This document shows, piece after piece, positions 34,406 through 43,373 of a stretch of DNA of 64,000 bases. Position 1 is the stretch's first letter; each line of letters starts with the position of its first letter. The stretch lies in the NCBI RefSeq assembly GCF_021474405.1, contig NZ_JAKEIO010000025.1:1-64000 (forward strand), given 5' to 3'. The translations under genes and the position numbers were made by a program. The stretch comes from [Streptosporangium] indianense (lineage in GTDB: Bacteria; Actinomycetota; Actinomycetes; Streptomycetales; Streptomycetaceae). Below the pieces are notes generated by a model. That model was not told where the DNA came from, searched no databases, and saw only the letters and a list, made by a program, of their open reading frames with translations.

Positions 34406-36016
34406 TTATCGGGCCGCCGCCTTCGCCGGCCGGGCCTGCTTCACGGACGCCTGCGGCCTGACCGGAGCCTGCGTCTGCGAGATCTTCGCGGGTGCCTGCG
34501 TCTGCGAGAACGTCGCGGGTGCCTGCGTCTGCGACGTCTGCGCGGGTGCCTGCGGCTTCCAGTCCGGGTGCCCGGGCATCGGCGGGGTCTTCTCGCCGTA
34601 CAGCCAGCCCTGGAAGAAACCGTCCAGGTCGCGTCCGGCGATCTCGCTGGCCAGTCGGACGAAGTCCGCCGTCGTGGCCGTGTCGTCCCGGTACCGCTCG
34701 ACCCAGGCGCGTTCCAGGCGTTCGAAGGCCGGGCGGCCGATCTCCTGGCGCAGGGCGTACAGGACGAGCGCCGCGCCGTCGTAGACGTTGGGCCGGAAGA
34801 TGCTGGTCTTGCGGCCGGCGTCGGGGGCCTTGGGGGCCGCGGGTGGTCCGCCGGCGGCGCGCCAGCGGTCGGAGGCGCCGTAGGCGGCCTTCATCCGGTC
34901 CCGCATCGGCTTGTCCGCTTGTTCCTCGGCGTACAGCGCCTCGTACCAGGTGGCGTGTCCCTCGTTGAGCCACAGGTCCGACCAGGTGCGGGGGCTGACG
35001 CTGTTGCCGAACCACTGGTGGGCCAGCTCATGGACCATGATCGACTCGACGTACCACGGCGGGTAAACCGGCTCGGTGAAGAGCTCGCGCTCGAAGAGCG
35101 AGAGCGTCTGGGTCTCCAGTTCGAAGCCGGTGGTGGCGTCGGCCATGAGCAGGCCGTACGTCTCGAAGGGGTAGCGGCCGACCTTGTTCTCCATCCAGGT
35201 GATCTGTGCGGGGGTCTTCTCCAGCCAGGGTTCGAGCGCCTTGCGGTACTCGGTCGGGACGACGTCCCGTACGGGTAGGCCGTGCGGGCCGGTGCGGTGC
35301 AGCACCGTGGAGCGGCCGATGGAGACCTGGGCGAGTTCGGTGGCCATGGGGTGCTGGGTGCGGTAGGTCCACGTCGTCGTCCCGCCCGACTTCTCCACGC
35401 CGGCGGGCAGGCCGTTGGCGACGACCGTGTCCTCGTCCGGCGCGGTCACCCGGATGGTGAACATCGCCTTGTCGGAGGGGTGGTCGTTGCAGGGGAACAC
35501 CAGGTGCGCGGCATCGGCCTGGTTGGCCATGGCGAGTCCGTCCGTGGTACGCACCCAGCCACCCTCACGCCCCTCGGCGGGCACGGGGTCGCTGGTGTGC
35601 CGCACGGTGATGCGCATCCAGTTGCCGTCCGACACCGAGTCCTCGGGCGTGATCACCAGATCCTCGCCGGCGGTGTGGAACTGAGCGGGGTCGCCGTCGA
35701 CCTCGACCGACTCGACCGTGCCGTGGGCGAAGTCCAGGTTGACGCGGTCCAGGTCGGCGGTGGTCCAGGCGTCGATGGTCGTGACGGCCCGCAGCGGCTC
35801 GCTGTTGCCGCCCGGGTAGATGAAGGAGAGGTCGTACGACGCCACGTCGTAGCCGGGGTTGCCGAGGTGTGGGAAGAGCCGGTCGCCGACGCCGAGGGGT
35901 ACGGCGGGGGTGCTCGCGGCGACGAGGCAGACGGAGACGGCCGACGTGAGCAGCGCGGCGGCGGTCCGGCGCCGCCGGGTGGGGGTGGTGGCCTGGCTGT
36001 GGGGGGTCAGGAGCAT
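34406..36016 (-). CDS. Secreted M1-family zinc metallopeptidase
   Basis: 536 residues. Arg-rich N-terminus then a hydrophobic stretch (TAAALLTSAVSVCLVAAST) gives a signal peptide, so secreted. M1 N-terminal beta domain with DAAHLVFPCNDHPSDKAMF (residues 175-195), catalytic domain with HELAHQWFGNS and WLNEGHATW, i.e. HExxH followed 18 residues later by Glu. Lacks the long C-terminal helical domain of aminopeptidase N, so it is a short M1 form. The C-terminus carries nine-residue SQTQAPA repeats. Confidence 0.9.
   Translation of the reverse strand: MLLTPHSQATTPTRRRRTAAALLTSAVSVCLVAASTPAVPLGVGDRLFPHLGNPGYDVASYDLSFIYPGGNSEPLRAVTTIDAWTTADLDRVNLDFAHGTVESVEVDGDPAQFHTAGEDLVITPEDSVSDGNWMRITVRHTSDPVPAEGREGGWVRTTDGLAMANQADAAHLVFPCNDHPSDKAMFTIRVTAPDEDTVVANGLPAGVEKSGGTTTWTYRTQHPMATELAQVSIGRSTVLHRTGPHGLPVRDVVPTEYRKALEPWLEKTPAQITWMENKVGRYPFETYGLLMADATTGFELETQTLSLFERELFTEPVYPPWYVESIMVHELAHQWFGNSVSPRTWSDLWLNEGHATWYEALYAEEQADKPMRDRMKAAYGASDRWRAAGGPPAAPKAPDAGRKTSIFRPNVYDGAALVLYALRQEIGRPAFERLERAWVERYRDDTATTADFVRLASEIAGRDLDGFFQGWLYGEKTPPMPGHPDWKPQAPAQTSQTQAPATFSQTQAPAKISQTQAPVRPQASVKQARPAKAAAR
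34467..34547. repeat. 27-bp tandem repeat, three copies, in the M1 peptidase C-terminus
   Basis: Copies at 34467, 34494 and 34521, each starting GCCTGCGTCTGCGA. They encode the SQTQAPA-containing nine-residue repeat of the minus-strand protein; probably a flexible tail of variable length. Confidence 0.8.
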
Positions 36017-36236
36017 GCCCCACGGCTATCAGCGCACCGCTGAACGTCGTGGACGGCGCGCTTCCGTCCCACCCGAACCGGGGACCGGGGCCTGCGCCGG
36101 GTGCCGCTTCGGCTCCCGGTGATCCCCCCGGAAGGTGCGTCGGCCGACGCTCCCGCGCCGCGTGCGGTCCCGCGCCCCGGCAGGTCCGGGCCGGCTCAGC
36201 GCACAGGCGGCGAAACCCGGCGACGACCGGGCCGTG

Positions 36237-38465
36237 TCAGTTGCCCTGCGGCTGCGGCTGGGACCTGCTGACGTCGTACACCCCTGCCACGTCGCGCATC
36301 GCGCGCATCAGGCCCGGCAGGTGGCCGGCGTCGGGGAGCTGCACGGTGTAGGTGTGCCGCACCTGCTGCTGAGTCGGCGGCTCGACGGTCGCCGAGACGA
36401 TCTCGGCACCCTCGGAGGCCATGGCCTCGGTGAGGTCCGCCAGCAGATGGGGACGGACGAACGATTCCGCAACCAGCGTGACGCGGCACTCGGCGGCCTC
36501 CCCCCAGTGCACGCCGACCTCCGCACGCCCCCCGTCCTTCATGCGCGCCACAGCGGCGCACTCCACGCGGTGCACGGTGACCGCTCCCCCGCGTACGGCG
36601 AAACCGGTGATCTCGTCGGGCGGTACGGGGGTGCAGCAGCGGGCGAGCCGCACGGACGCGCCGGGAAGGTCGGCGAGGACGGTGCCGGTGGCGGAGCGGT
36701 CGGCGGGCTGTTCCGGCGCCACGTCCGGCTCGGACACGTCGGCGGGCCGGGCCCCCGCTCGGCCGTCGGCGGGCCGGACGCCCGGCAGGCCGTCGGTGGG
36801 CCGGGCGGCTGTCCGGTCCTCCGCGATCCGCGTCTCGTGCTGCTGGGACTCCGCCTGTGCCGGATGGGCGGCCAGCCACCGCTGGATGGCGATCCGGGCG
36901 GCGGGGGTGTGCGCATGCTCCAGCCACTCCCGGGACGGCTCCGACGCCGCGTCCTGGCCCATGAGGAGCTGGACGGTGTCGCCGTCCTTCAGGACGGTGC
37001 TCAGCGTCGCCAGGCGGCCGTTCACCCGGGCGCCGATGCAGGCGTGCGCGTCCTCGCCGTACTGCGCGTAGGCCGCGTCCACGCAGGTAGCGCCCTCAGG
37101 CAGGCCGAGGGTGCCGCCGTCGGGGCGGAAGACGGTGATCTCACGGTCCTGGGCGAGGTCCTCGCGCAAGGTCGACCAGAAGTGGTCGGGGTCGGGTGCC
37201 GCCTCCTGCCAGTCGAGGAGCCGGGAGAGCCAGCCGGGGCGGGTCGGGTCGACGCGCTCACCGTCGGCCGGGTCGTCGGGGGCCGGTGCGTACGGGTTGC
37301 CGAGGGCGACGACGCCGGCCTCGGCGACCTTGTGCATCTGGTGGGTGCGGATGAGGACCTCGACGACCTGGCCGTCCTCACGCGCCACGGCCGTGTGCAG
37401 CGACTGGTACAGGTTGAACTTCGGTACCGCGATGAAGTCCTTGAACTCCGAGACCACCGGCTTCATACAGGTGTGCAGTTCACCCAGGACGGCGTAACAG
37501 TCGGCGTCCTCGTTCACCAGGACCAGGACGCGGCCGAAGTCGGAGCCGCGGAGCCGGCCGCGTTTGCGGGAGACGCGGTGCACCGAGACGAAGTGGCGAG
37601 GGCGGATGAGGACTTCCGCCGGAATGTCCGCCTCGCGCAGCACACCGCGCACCTCGTCGGCGACCTCGGCGAGCGGGTCGTCCGCGCGGGCCGCGTTGCG
37701 GACGATCAACTCCCTGGTGTGCGCGTACTCCTCAGGGTGCAGGATCGCGAAGACGAGGTCTTCCAGTTCGGTCTTGAGCGCTTGCACGCCGAGCCGCTCG
37801 GCGAGCGGGATGAGCACGTCACGTGTCACCTTGGCGATGCGTTCCTGCTTCTCGGGGCGCATGACACCGAGGGTGCGCATGTTGTGCAGCCGGTCGGCGA
37901 GCTTGATCGACATGACGCGGACGTCGTTGCCGGTGGCGACGAGCATCTTCCGGAAGGTCTCGGGCTCGGCGGCGGCGCCGTAGTCGACCTTCTCCAGTTT
38001 CGTGACGCCGTCGACGAGGTAGCGGACCTCCTCGCCGAACTGGTCGCGGACCTGGTCCAGCGTCACATCCGTGTCCTCGACGGTGTCGTGCAGCAGGGAC
38101 GCGGTCAACGTCGTGGTCTCGGCGCCGAGTTCGGCGAGGATCAGGGTCACCGCGAGCGGGTGCGTGATGTACGGCTCGCCGCTCTTGCGCATCTGGCCGC
38201 GGTGCGAGGACTCGGCCAGGACGTAGGCGTGGCGCAGGGGTTCGAGGTCCGCGTCGGGGTGGTGGGCGCGGTGGGCCTCGACGACATGGCTGATGGCGTC
38301 GGGGAGCCGGCCGCGGGCGGCGGGGCCGAGCAGGGCCGCGCGGCCGAGGCGGCGCAGGTCGATCCGGGGGCGGGCCTTTCTGCGGGGGGCTGTCGGTGTC
38401 ACCGCTGCTGACACCGCGCCCGGCATCGGGCCTGGGGTCACGGAATCCGTGGCCTCCGCACTCAT
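36237..38465 (-). CDS. rshA: RelA/SpoT homologue (long RSH), likely hydrolase-only
   Basis: 742 residues from ATG 38465 (CGGAGGTGCCC upstream). Domain order HD hydrolase, synthetase-like, TGS, ACT. The HD part is intact: GEPYITHPLAV, SLLHDTVEDTDVTL, DVRVMSIKLADRLHNMRTL. The synthetase part keeps KDFIAVPKFNLYQSLHT and VEVLIRTHQMH. It has lost the usual GRPKHxYSI substrate segment (here IRPRHFVSVHR) and the acidic (D/E)DLxGxR motif. TGS: REITVFRPDGGTLGLPEGA. C-terminal ACT: VTLVAESFVRPHLLADLTEA. Predicted to degrade (p)ppGpp. I recall the S. coelicolor gene at this locus as rshA. Confidence 0.88.
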   Translation of the reverse strand: MSAEATDSVTPGPMPGAVSAAVTPTAPRRKARPRIDLRRLGRAALLGPAARGRLPDAISHVVEAHRAHHPDADLEPLRHAYVLAESSHRGQMRKSGEPYITHPLAVTLILAELGAETTTLTASLLHDTVEDTDVTLDQVRDQFGEEVRYLVDGVTKLEKVDYGAAAEPETFRKMLVATGNDVRVMSIKLADRLHNMRTLGVMRPEKQERIAKVTRDVLIPLAERLGVQALKTELEDLVFAILHPEEYAHTRELIVRNAARADDPLAEVADEVRGVLREADIPAEVLIRPRHFVSVHRVSRKRGRLRGSDFGRVLVLVNEDADCYAVLGELHTCMKPVVSEFKDFIAVPKFNLYQSLHTAVAREDGQVVEVLIRTHQMHKVAEAGVVALGNPYAPAPDDPADGERVDPTRPGWLSRLLDWQEAAPDPDHFWSTLREDLAQDREITVFRPDGGTLGLPEGATCVDAAYAQYGEDAHACIGARVNGRLATLSTVLKDGDTVQLLMGQDAASEPSREWLEHAHTPAARIAIQRWLAAHPAQAESQQHETRIAEDRTAARPTDGLPGVRPADGRAGARPADVSEPDVAPEQPADRSATGTVLADLPGASVRLARCCTPVPPDEITGFAVRGGAVTVHRVECAAVARMKDGGRAEVGVHWGEAAECRVTLVAESFVRPHLLADLTEAMASEGAEIVSATVEPPTQQQVRHTYTVQLPDAGHLPGLMRAMRDVAGVYDVSRSQPQPQGN

Positions 38466-38761
38466 GGGCACCTCCGGCTGCGTCAACCGGCGGACGGGGT
38501 GCCCCAGAGCGGACACGACTCAGGGGGCGGCTTCGGTCCCCCGTCCGGGCCGGTGCTTGATGCTACCGAGCCCACCACGCCGGACCGACCGCCTCTCGCC
38601 GAGCGTGAAACTGATCACCCATTCGAGGGAAGAATGTGAGGTTTGCACCCCTGTGCAGAGCGAGGCCGGTGATACGGATTCCGCCAACTGGCCGAATTGC
38701 AACGGCTGTTTCGGGTCTCCGGCCGACGGTGCGCGGGTGTTTCAGGACACCCGGCCCCGGC

Positions 38762-39634
38762 TCACGCGGAGGTCGCCGTTTCCAGCCAGTCCGCGTCGAT
38801 CTCACCCTCGGCCACGATCACGGCCGGACCGGTCATCTCGATCTCGCCGTCGGGGCGCTCGGTGATCACCAAAGTGCCGCCGGGGACGTCCACGGTGTAG
38901 GTCGCGGGAGTGCCGGTGGCCGTCGGGTCGGCGCCGTCGCGGCGGGCTGCGGCCACGGCGACCGCGCACGCGCCCGTGCCGCACGAGCGGGTCTCGCCCG
39001 AGCCGCGTTCGTGCACGCGCAGCGCGACGTGCCCGGGGCCGCGGTCGACCACGAACTCGACGTTCACACCGTCCGGGTAGGCGGCCGCCGGGCTGAAGGG
39101 CGGCGGGGAGAGCAGGTCACCGGCGTGCGCCAGGTCGTCCACGAAGGCGACCGCGTGCGGGTTGCCCATGTTCACGTTCCGGGCGGGCCAGCTGCGCTCG
39201 CCGACACTCACCGTGACGTCGCCCTCGGGGAGCACCGCGCGGCCCATGCCGACGGTCACGTCACCGTCCTTGGCGATGTGCACCGTCTTCACGCCCCCGC
39301 GCGTGGCGACCGCGAGGTCTCCCTCGGTCACGTGACCGGCGCGCTGGAGGTAGCGCGCGAACACCCGCACGCCGTTGCCGCACATCTCCGCGATCGAGCC
39401 GTCGCTGTTGCGGTAGTCCATGAACCACTCCGCCTCGGCGGCCATGTCCCTCGCCTCGGGGTGCGCGGCGGACCGCACCACGTGCAGGAGCCCGTCACCG
39501 CCGATGCCGGCGCGCCGGTCGCACAGGGCGGCGACGGCGGCAGGAGGCAGGTCGACGGCGTTCTCCGGGTCCGGGACGATCACGAAGTCGTTCTCGGTGC
39601 CGTGGCCCTTGAGGAAGGCGATCCGCGTGCTCAT
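38762..39634 (-). CDS. dapF: Diaminopimelate epimerase
   Basis: 290 residues from ATG 39634. Converts LL- to meso-diaminopimelate for lysine. (Streptomyces peptidoglycan uses the LL form, so the meso product mainly serves lysine.) The two catalytic cysteines are in SIAEMCGNGVRVFARY and in SGETRSCGTGACAVAVA. Also RIAFLKGHGTENDFVI at the start and VNMGNPHAVAFVDD. Normal length; upstream open frame is low-complexity. Confidence 0.96.
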   Translation of the reverse strand: MSTRIAFLKGHGTENDFVIVPDPENAVDLPPAAVAALCDRRAGIGGDGLLHVVRSAAHPEARDMAAEAEWFMDYRNSDGSIAEMCGNGVRVFARYLQRAGHVTEGDLAVATRGGVKTVHIAKDGDVTVGMGRAVLPEGDVTVSVGERSWPARNVNMGNPHAVAFVDDLAHAGDLLSPPPFSPAAAYPDGVNVEFVVDRGPGHVALRVHERGSGETRSCGTGACAVAVAAARRDGADPTATGTPATYTVDVPGGTLVITERPDGEIEMTGPAVIVAEGEIDADWLETATSA

Positions 39635-39684
39635 GCCTCGATCGTAAGGGGTGCCCCCGACATCGCCCCGCGGCCGTGGGTCGA

Positions 39685-40176
39685 TCAGCGCAGGCGTGCC
39701 ACACGCCACACGGCGAGGACCACCACGACGGCCACGACCAGGGCGTACGCGAGGACGACCCGCCAGTCGGGTCTGCGGCCGGAGCCGCGGGCCGGCAGGC
39801 CCGGCCAGGTGTAGCCCACGCGGCGGGCGGCCATCATGCCCCAGCCGGCCGCGCACGAGCAGATCAGCAGGCCCAGCATGGCGATGACGGCCCCGCTGTC
39901 GCCGAAGTCGAAGGCGAGCGGGAACGCGAACATCAGGGAGATCGGTGCCAGCTGCCAGATGCGGAGCCGGCGCTGCGGGCGCAGCTCGACCTCGACCTCG
40001 TCGGCGAACATCTCGCCCGGCTCGGGGCCGTCGTCCGTCACACCCTGCGTCTCGTCGGGCCCGTCGGAGCTGAGGTGCTCCGCCTCCTGCTCCGACAGCT
40101 CCCCGCGCCCCGGCTCATCCCGCTCGGCGGTGATGTGATCGGTGCTTCGTGCGGTGTCGCGAGGGCCGGCCTCCAT
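39685..40176 (-). CDS. Small membrane protein, function unknown
   Basis: 163 residues from ATG 40176, chosen because GGGAGGG lies 9 bases upstream; an in-frame GTG and TTG are just 5'. The first about 75 residues are acidic and hydrophilic. Then three hydrophobic segments follow: WQLAPISLMFAFPLAF, SGAVIAMLGLLICSCAAGWG, and VVLAYALVVAVVVVLAVW. Basic residues between the last two suggest a cytoplasmic loop. No family recognised. Sits between miaA and dapF on the same strand, so likely co-transcribed. Confidence 0.65.
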   Translation of the reverse strand: MEAGPRDTARSTDHITAERDEPGRGELSEQEAEHLSSDGPDETQGVTDDGPEPGEMFADEVEVELRPQRRLRIWQLAPISLMFAFPLAFDFGDSGAVIAMLGLLICSCAAGWGMMAARRVGYTWPGLPARGSGRRPDWRVVLAYALVVAVVVVLAVWRVARLR

Positions 40177-40284
40177 CGCCACGCGCCCTCCCAACTAGGA
40201 CTCAACTCGGTCGATCGAAGCTCGATGATGGCACGCCGCCGAAGGGCCGGATGGCGGCCTGGGCGTCCCGATGCCATGACGTGA

Positions 40285-41223
40285 TCAGGCTGTAACCGGT
40301 CGTTCGACCAAGGACAGTGCGAGCTGCGGAAGTTCCGTGAGGTCGGCCGCCGCCCCACTCAACCAGTGCACCCGCGGATCGCGCCTGAACCATGAATCCT
40401 GGCGGCGCGCGAAGCGCTTGGTGGCACGCACGGTCTCGGCCCGCGCTTCGTCGAGCGTGCACTCCCCGGAGAGCGCCGCGAGCACCTGCTGGTAGCCGAG
40501 CGCGCGCGAGGCCGTACGCCCTTCGCGCAACCCGTGCGCCTCAAGTGCGCGCACCTCGTCCACGAGACCGGCGTCCCACATCCGGTCGACCCGGCGCGCG
40601 ATGCGCTCGTCGAGCTCGGGGCGGGTCACGTCGACGCCGATCTGGAGCGTGTCGTACACCGCGTCGTGGCCCGGGAGGTTGGCGGTGAAGGGCCTGCCGG
40701 TGATCTCGATCACCTCGAGCGCGCGGACGATCCGGCGGCCGTTGCTGGGCAGGATCGCGCGGGCCGCCTCGGGGTCGTCGGCGGCCAGGCGGGCGTGCAG
40801 GGCGGCGGAGCCGTGCAGCGCGAGTTCCTCCTCCAGGCGGGCGCGGACCTCGGGGTCGGTGCCGGGGAACTCCAGGTTGTCGACGGCCCCGCGCACGTAC
40901 AGGCCGGAGCCGCCGACCAGGATCGGCCAGCGGCCCTCGGCGAGCAGCGCATCGATCCGCTCACGGGCCAGACGCTGGTACTCGGCGACGGACGCCGTGA
41001 CGGTCACGTCCCAGATGTCCAGCAGGTGGTGGGGGACTCCGTCGCGCTCTTCGGGCGTCAGCTTGGCGGTACCGATGTCCATCCCTCGGTAGAGCTGCAT
41101 GGAGTCGGCGTTGACGACCTCGCCGCCGAGCCGCTGGGCCAGGAAAACGCCCAGATCGGACTTTCCGGCCGCAGTCGGCCCGACGACGGCGATGACGCGG
41201 GGGGCGGGGGGTGCACTGCTCAC
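40285..41223 (-). CDS. miaA: tRNA dimethylallyltransferase
   Basis: 312 residues from GTG 41223; the longer open frame upstream is spurious. Adds dimethylallyl to A37 of tRNAs reading UNN codons; MiaB, encoded 2 kb away, then methylthiolates it. Seen: P-loop VVGPTAAGKSDLGVFLAQ, VNADSMQLYRGMDIGTAK, HHLLDIWDV, VGGSGLYVRGAVD, PSNGRRIVRALEV, and ASRALGYQQVLAALSG, followed by RRQDSWFRRDPRVHWL. All expected motifs present. Confidence 0.96.
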   Translation of the reverse strand: MSSAPPAPRVIAVVGPTAAGKSDLGVFLAQRLGGEVVNADSMQLYRGMDIGTAKLTPEERDGVPHHLLDIWDVTVTASVAEYQRLARERIDALLAEGRWPILVGGSGLYVRGAVDNLEFPGTDPEVRARLEEELALHGSAALHARLAADDPEAARAILPSNGRRIVRALEVIEITGRPFTANLPGHDAVYDTLQIGVDVTRPELDERIARRVDRMWDAGLVDEVRALEAHGLREGRTASRALGYQQVLAALSGECTLDEARAETVRATKRFARRQDSWFRRDPRVHWLSGAAADLTELPQLALSLVERPVTA

Positions 41224-41405
41224 CGCCCCAGTCTCGCAAACCTCTCCCCCTGCTCTCGAACGAGTTACGTGACGCGACGGACGCGAGGTCGTTGCCCGTT
41301 GCGAGGTTCCTGCCGCCGGATCACAGAGGCGGTGGTCCGGGCCGCGCAAATTGACGCACCGGGCAACGCGGGATTTCGCCCGCACGAGTAACGTATGGAG
41401 TGGAT

Positions 41406-41705
41406 ATGGGCGTTTTTGCACGACTTCTCCGGCGGTCGAAGGCCACGGCGGAGACGCCTGCAGCCGAGGCCCGGGCCGACACAGCGAAGGCCGGGACGGA
41501 GACGGAGACGGAGACCGCCGAGGCGCAGACGGCCGAGGCGGCCGAAACGGCGGAGGCGAAGGGCACCGACGGAGCCGCGAACGCGGCGGAGCCGGCCGCC
41601 GAGGCCGCCGCCGAGGCCAGCGAGTCCGAGGGCGTCGACATCCCCAGGCAGCAGTCCACCGAGAAGGCGGCCGACAACGAGGTCGGCGAGGGCGCCCGTA
41701 CGTGA
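41406..41705 (+). CDS. Small acidic Ala/Glu/Thr-rich protein
   Basis: 99 residues from ATG 41406 with GGAG five bases upstream. A short basic start (MGVFARLLRRSKAT) is followed by about 75 residues almost only of Ala, Glu, Thr and Gly, probably disordered, and a more conserved-looking end VDIPRQQSTEKAADNEVGEGART. No domain recognised. Codon use is GC-biased like its neighbours. The next gene starts 26 bases later, so the two may be co-transcribed. Confidence 0.55.
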   Translation: MGVFARLLRRSKATAETPAAEARADTAKAGTETETETAEAQTAEAAETAEAKGTDGAANAAEPAAEAAAEASESEGVDIPRQQSTEKAADNEVGEGART

Positions 41706-41731
41706 CCGCCCCGGGTGAGGGAAGGTGAGCC

Positions 41732-42115
41732 ATGGGTCTCATGGACAACGTGAAAGCCAAGCTGGGCCCTGCCAAGGACAAGGTCTCCGACCTCGCACAG
41801 CGGCATGAGGGCAAGATCCACCACGGTCTCGACAAGGCCGCACAGGCCGTCGACAAGACGACCAAGGGCAAGTACAGCGACAGGATCCAGTCGGGCACGG
41901 GCCGGGCCAAGGGCGCCATGGGCCGACTCACGCACCATGGCGACGACGCACCGGAAACGGGCGGCACGACCACGCCCGGCGCGGCAGGCACGACGACGCC
42001 GCCCGGCACCGGTCGTACGGCACCGTCACGGGACGCGGCTCCCCCACCGGAGACGGCCCCTCCGACGGACGCGGGTGGTACTCCGCCTCCCGAGACGCCA
42101 CCGCCCACTTCCTGA
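41732..42115 (+). CDS. Rv0909-type antitoxin-like small protein
   Basis: 127 residues, ATG with GAGGGAAGG upstream. N-terminal 60 residues (MGLMDNVKAKLGPAKDKVSD, HEGKIHHGLDKAAQAVDKTT, KGKYSDRIQSGTGRAKGAM) match the Rv0909/Rv0910-associated antitoxin family. The rest is Thr/Pro/Gly-rich. No toxin partner gene is next to it: the upstream gene is an acidic low-complexity protein and the downstream one is convergent. Whether it acts as an antitoxin here is therefore doubtful. Confidence 0.65.
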   Translation: MGLMDNVKAKLGPAKDKVSDLAQRHEGKIHHGLDKAAQAVDKTTKGKYSDRIQSGTGRAKGAMGRLTHHGDDAPETGGTTTPGAAGTTTPPGTGRTAPSRDAAPPPETAPPTDAGGTPPPETPPPTS

Positions 42116-42180
42116 GGTCGCGTCGGCACCGAGGGTCCCGAGCGAGCGACGGCACATCGAAGGGCACGGAAAGACACACC

Positions 42181-42221
42181 GGCGGACGGCCGCGGAGCAC
42201 GAGAGCTCCCGGCCGTCCGCC
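42181..42221 (+). terminator. Terminator after the antitoxin-like gene
   Basis: GGCGGACGGCCG (42181-42192) pairs with CGGCCGTCCGCC (42210-42221), 12 bp, with an inner GGAGC/GCTCC pair extending it, followed by GTTT. Confidence 0.75.
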
Positions 42222-42316
42222 GTTTCCGGGCCCCGCGGCCCGGCTGGAACCTCGACCTCGTACCGGAGCGGACCGCATGACCTTCCAGGAGACCCCGCTC
42301 GCGCCCGCGCCCCGCG

Positions 42317-43030
42317 CTACGACCAGGCGGCGACGACGTAGCCCACCCCGTACGGCGCGTCCTCGTACAGCAGGGAGCCGCCTAGGTTCGCGCCCTCGGC
42401 CGCACCCGCCAGGACCTGCCAGGGGGCCCTGCCCGACACCTTCAGCTCGTGGGCCAGACCGGTGTCCAGCGCGGTCAGGGCGGCCAGGTCGGCCGCGCCG
42501 AGCGCCCGCGCGACCTCCGCGTCGAAGGGCGCGGCGCGTTCGTCCAGGTAACCCGGGGCCTTGAGCGTCCGGCACGCGCTGGCGTCCCCCATCACCAACA
42601 GGGCCACCCGCTCGTCCCGGGCGGCGATGTCGCCGCCGGTCCGCACACACAGCTCTGGCGGTGAGGACTCCCCCACCCCGAGACCCTCGACCGGGGCGTC
42701 GCACCAGACGGTCCGCTCCAGCAGCCAGGCGGCGACGGCCAGCGAGTACGGCAGCCGCGGTGTCGTGTCCGCGCCCTCGGCCGCTCCCAGCCGTACGTCG
42801 AGGCCGACGCCGAAGCCCCGGAAGGTCCCCGCCGTGCCCTCCGGGTAGGTCTCGATCCCGGCACCGTCCTGCGGGCCGACGACCACGAGCCGCCCCGGCC
42901 GGGCGGCGGCCAGCACACCCAGCGCGTCGGTGCAGGCGGCCCGGGCGGCGTCCAGTTCCGGGGCGGCGCCCGCGGCGACGTCGGGGACCAGGAGGGGCGG
43001 GCAGGGACAGACAGCGGCGGCGACAAGCAT
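42317..43030 (-). CDS. Class III extradiol dioxygenase-like (LigB fold) protein
   Basis: 237 residues from ATG 43030; an upstream in-frame start at 43069 is possible and neither has a clear ribosome site. Resembles the LigB/MEMO superfamily proteins found next to miaB in Streptomyces: VAAAVCPCPPLLVPDVAAG at the start, RLVVVGPQDGAG, LLVMGDASACR, ALDTGLAHELKVSGRAPWQVL. The metal-binding His residues of active LigB enzymes are not all visible (PCPPLL where HxPxL may be expected), so it may be non-catalytic. Downstream of miaB, separated by the tandem repeat. Confidence 0.6.
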   Translation of the reverse strand: MLVAAAVCPCPPLLVPDVAAGAAPELDAARAACTDALGVLAAARPGRLVVVGPQDGAGIETYPEGTAGTFRGFGVGLDVRLGAAEGADTTPRLPYSLAVAAWLLERTVWCDAPVEGLGVGESSPPELCVRTGGDIAARDERVALLVMGDASACRTLKAPGYLDERAAPFDAEVARALGAADLAALTALDTGLAHELKVSGRAPWQVLAGAAEGANLGGSLLYEDAPYGVGYVVAAWS

Positions 43031-43090
43031 GATCGGCAGGGTAACGCTCACCGGCCACCGCCACCGCACGGGACGGCGGCGACCCGACCG

Positions 43091-43370
43091 GTCACAGCCA
43101 TCCCCGCCCCGTCACGGCACAGGGCGGCGGTCAGGCCCAGTCACAGCCGCACCGCCGCGCCACCGCCCGGGGCGACAACCCGCCAGTCACAGCCACACCC
43201 GCCCCCTCACGGCACAGGGCGGCGGTCAGGCCCAGTCACAGCCGCACCGCCGCGCCACCGCCCGGGGCGACGACCCGCCAGTCACAGCCACACCCGCCCC
43301 CTCACGGCACAGGGCGGCGGGCCGGCCCCGTCACGGCCGCCCGCCGCGTCACCGCCCGGGGCGGTGGTCC
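43091..43370. repeat. 95-bp tandem repeat, three units, the last degenerate
   Basis: Units start at 43091, 43186 and 43281, each beginning GTCACAGCCA and containing TCACGGCACAGGGCGGCGG. Spacing is exactly 95 bp. Inside each unit AGTCACAGCC recurs, giving a weaker half-period. The third unit decays after 43320 and abuts the miaB stop at 43374, whose 3' coding end (AGTCGCAGCCGCACCC) resembles the repeat. This array fills the 343-base gap 43031-43373; no gene in it. Confidence 0.9.
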
Positions 43371-43373
43371 GGA

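Noticed and set aside
41406-42115. Toxin-antitoxin pair formed by the two small genes
   Set aside because: Only the second resembles an antitoxin; the first is an acidic low-complexity protein with no toxin motif.
43091-43370. CRISPR array
   Set aside because: Unit length 95 bp without unique spacers, GC-rich, and no cas genes; it is a simple tandem repeat.
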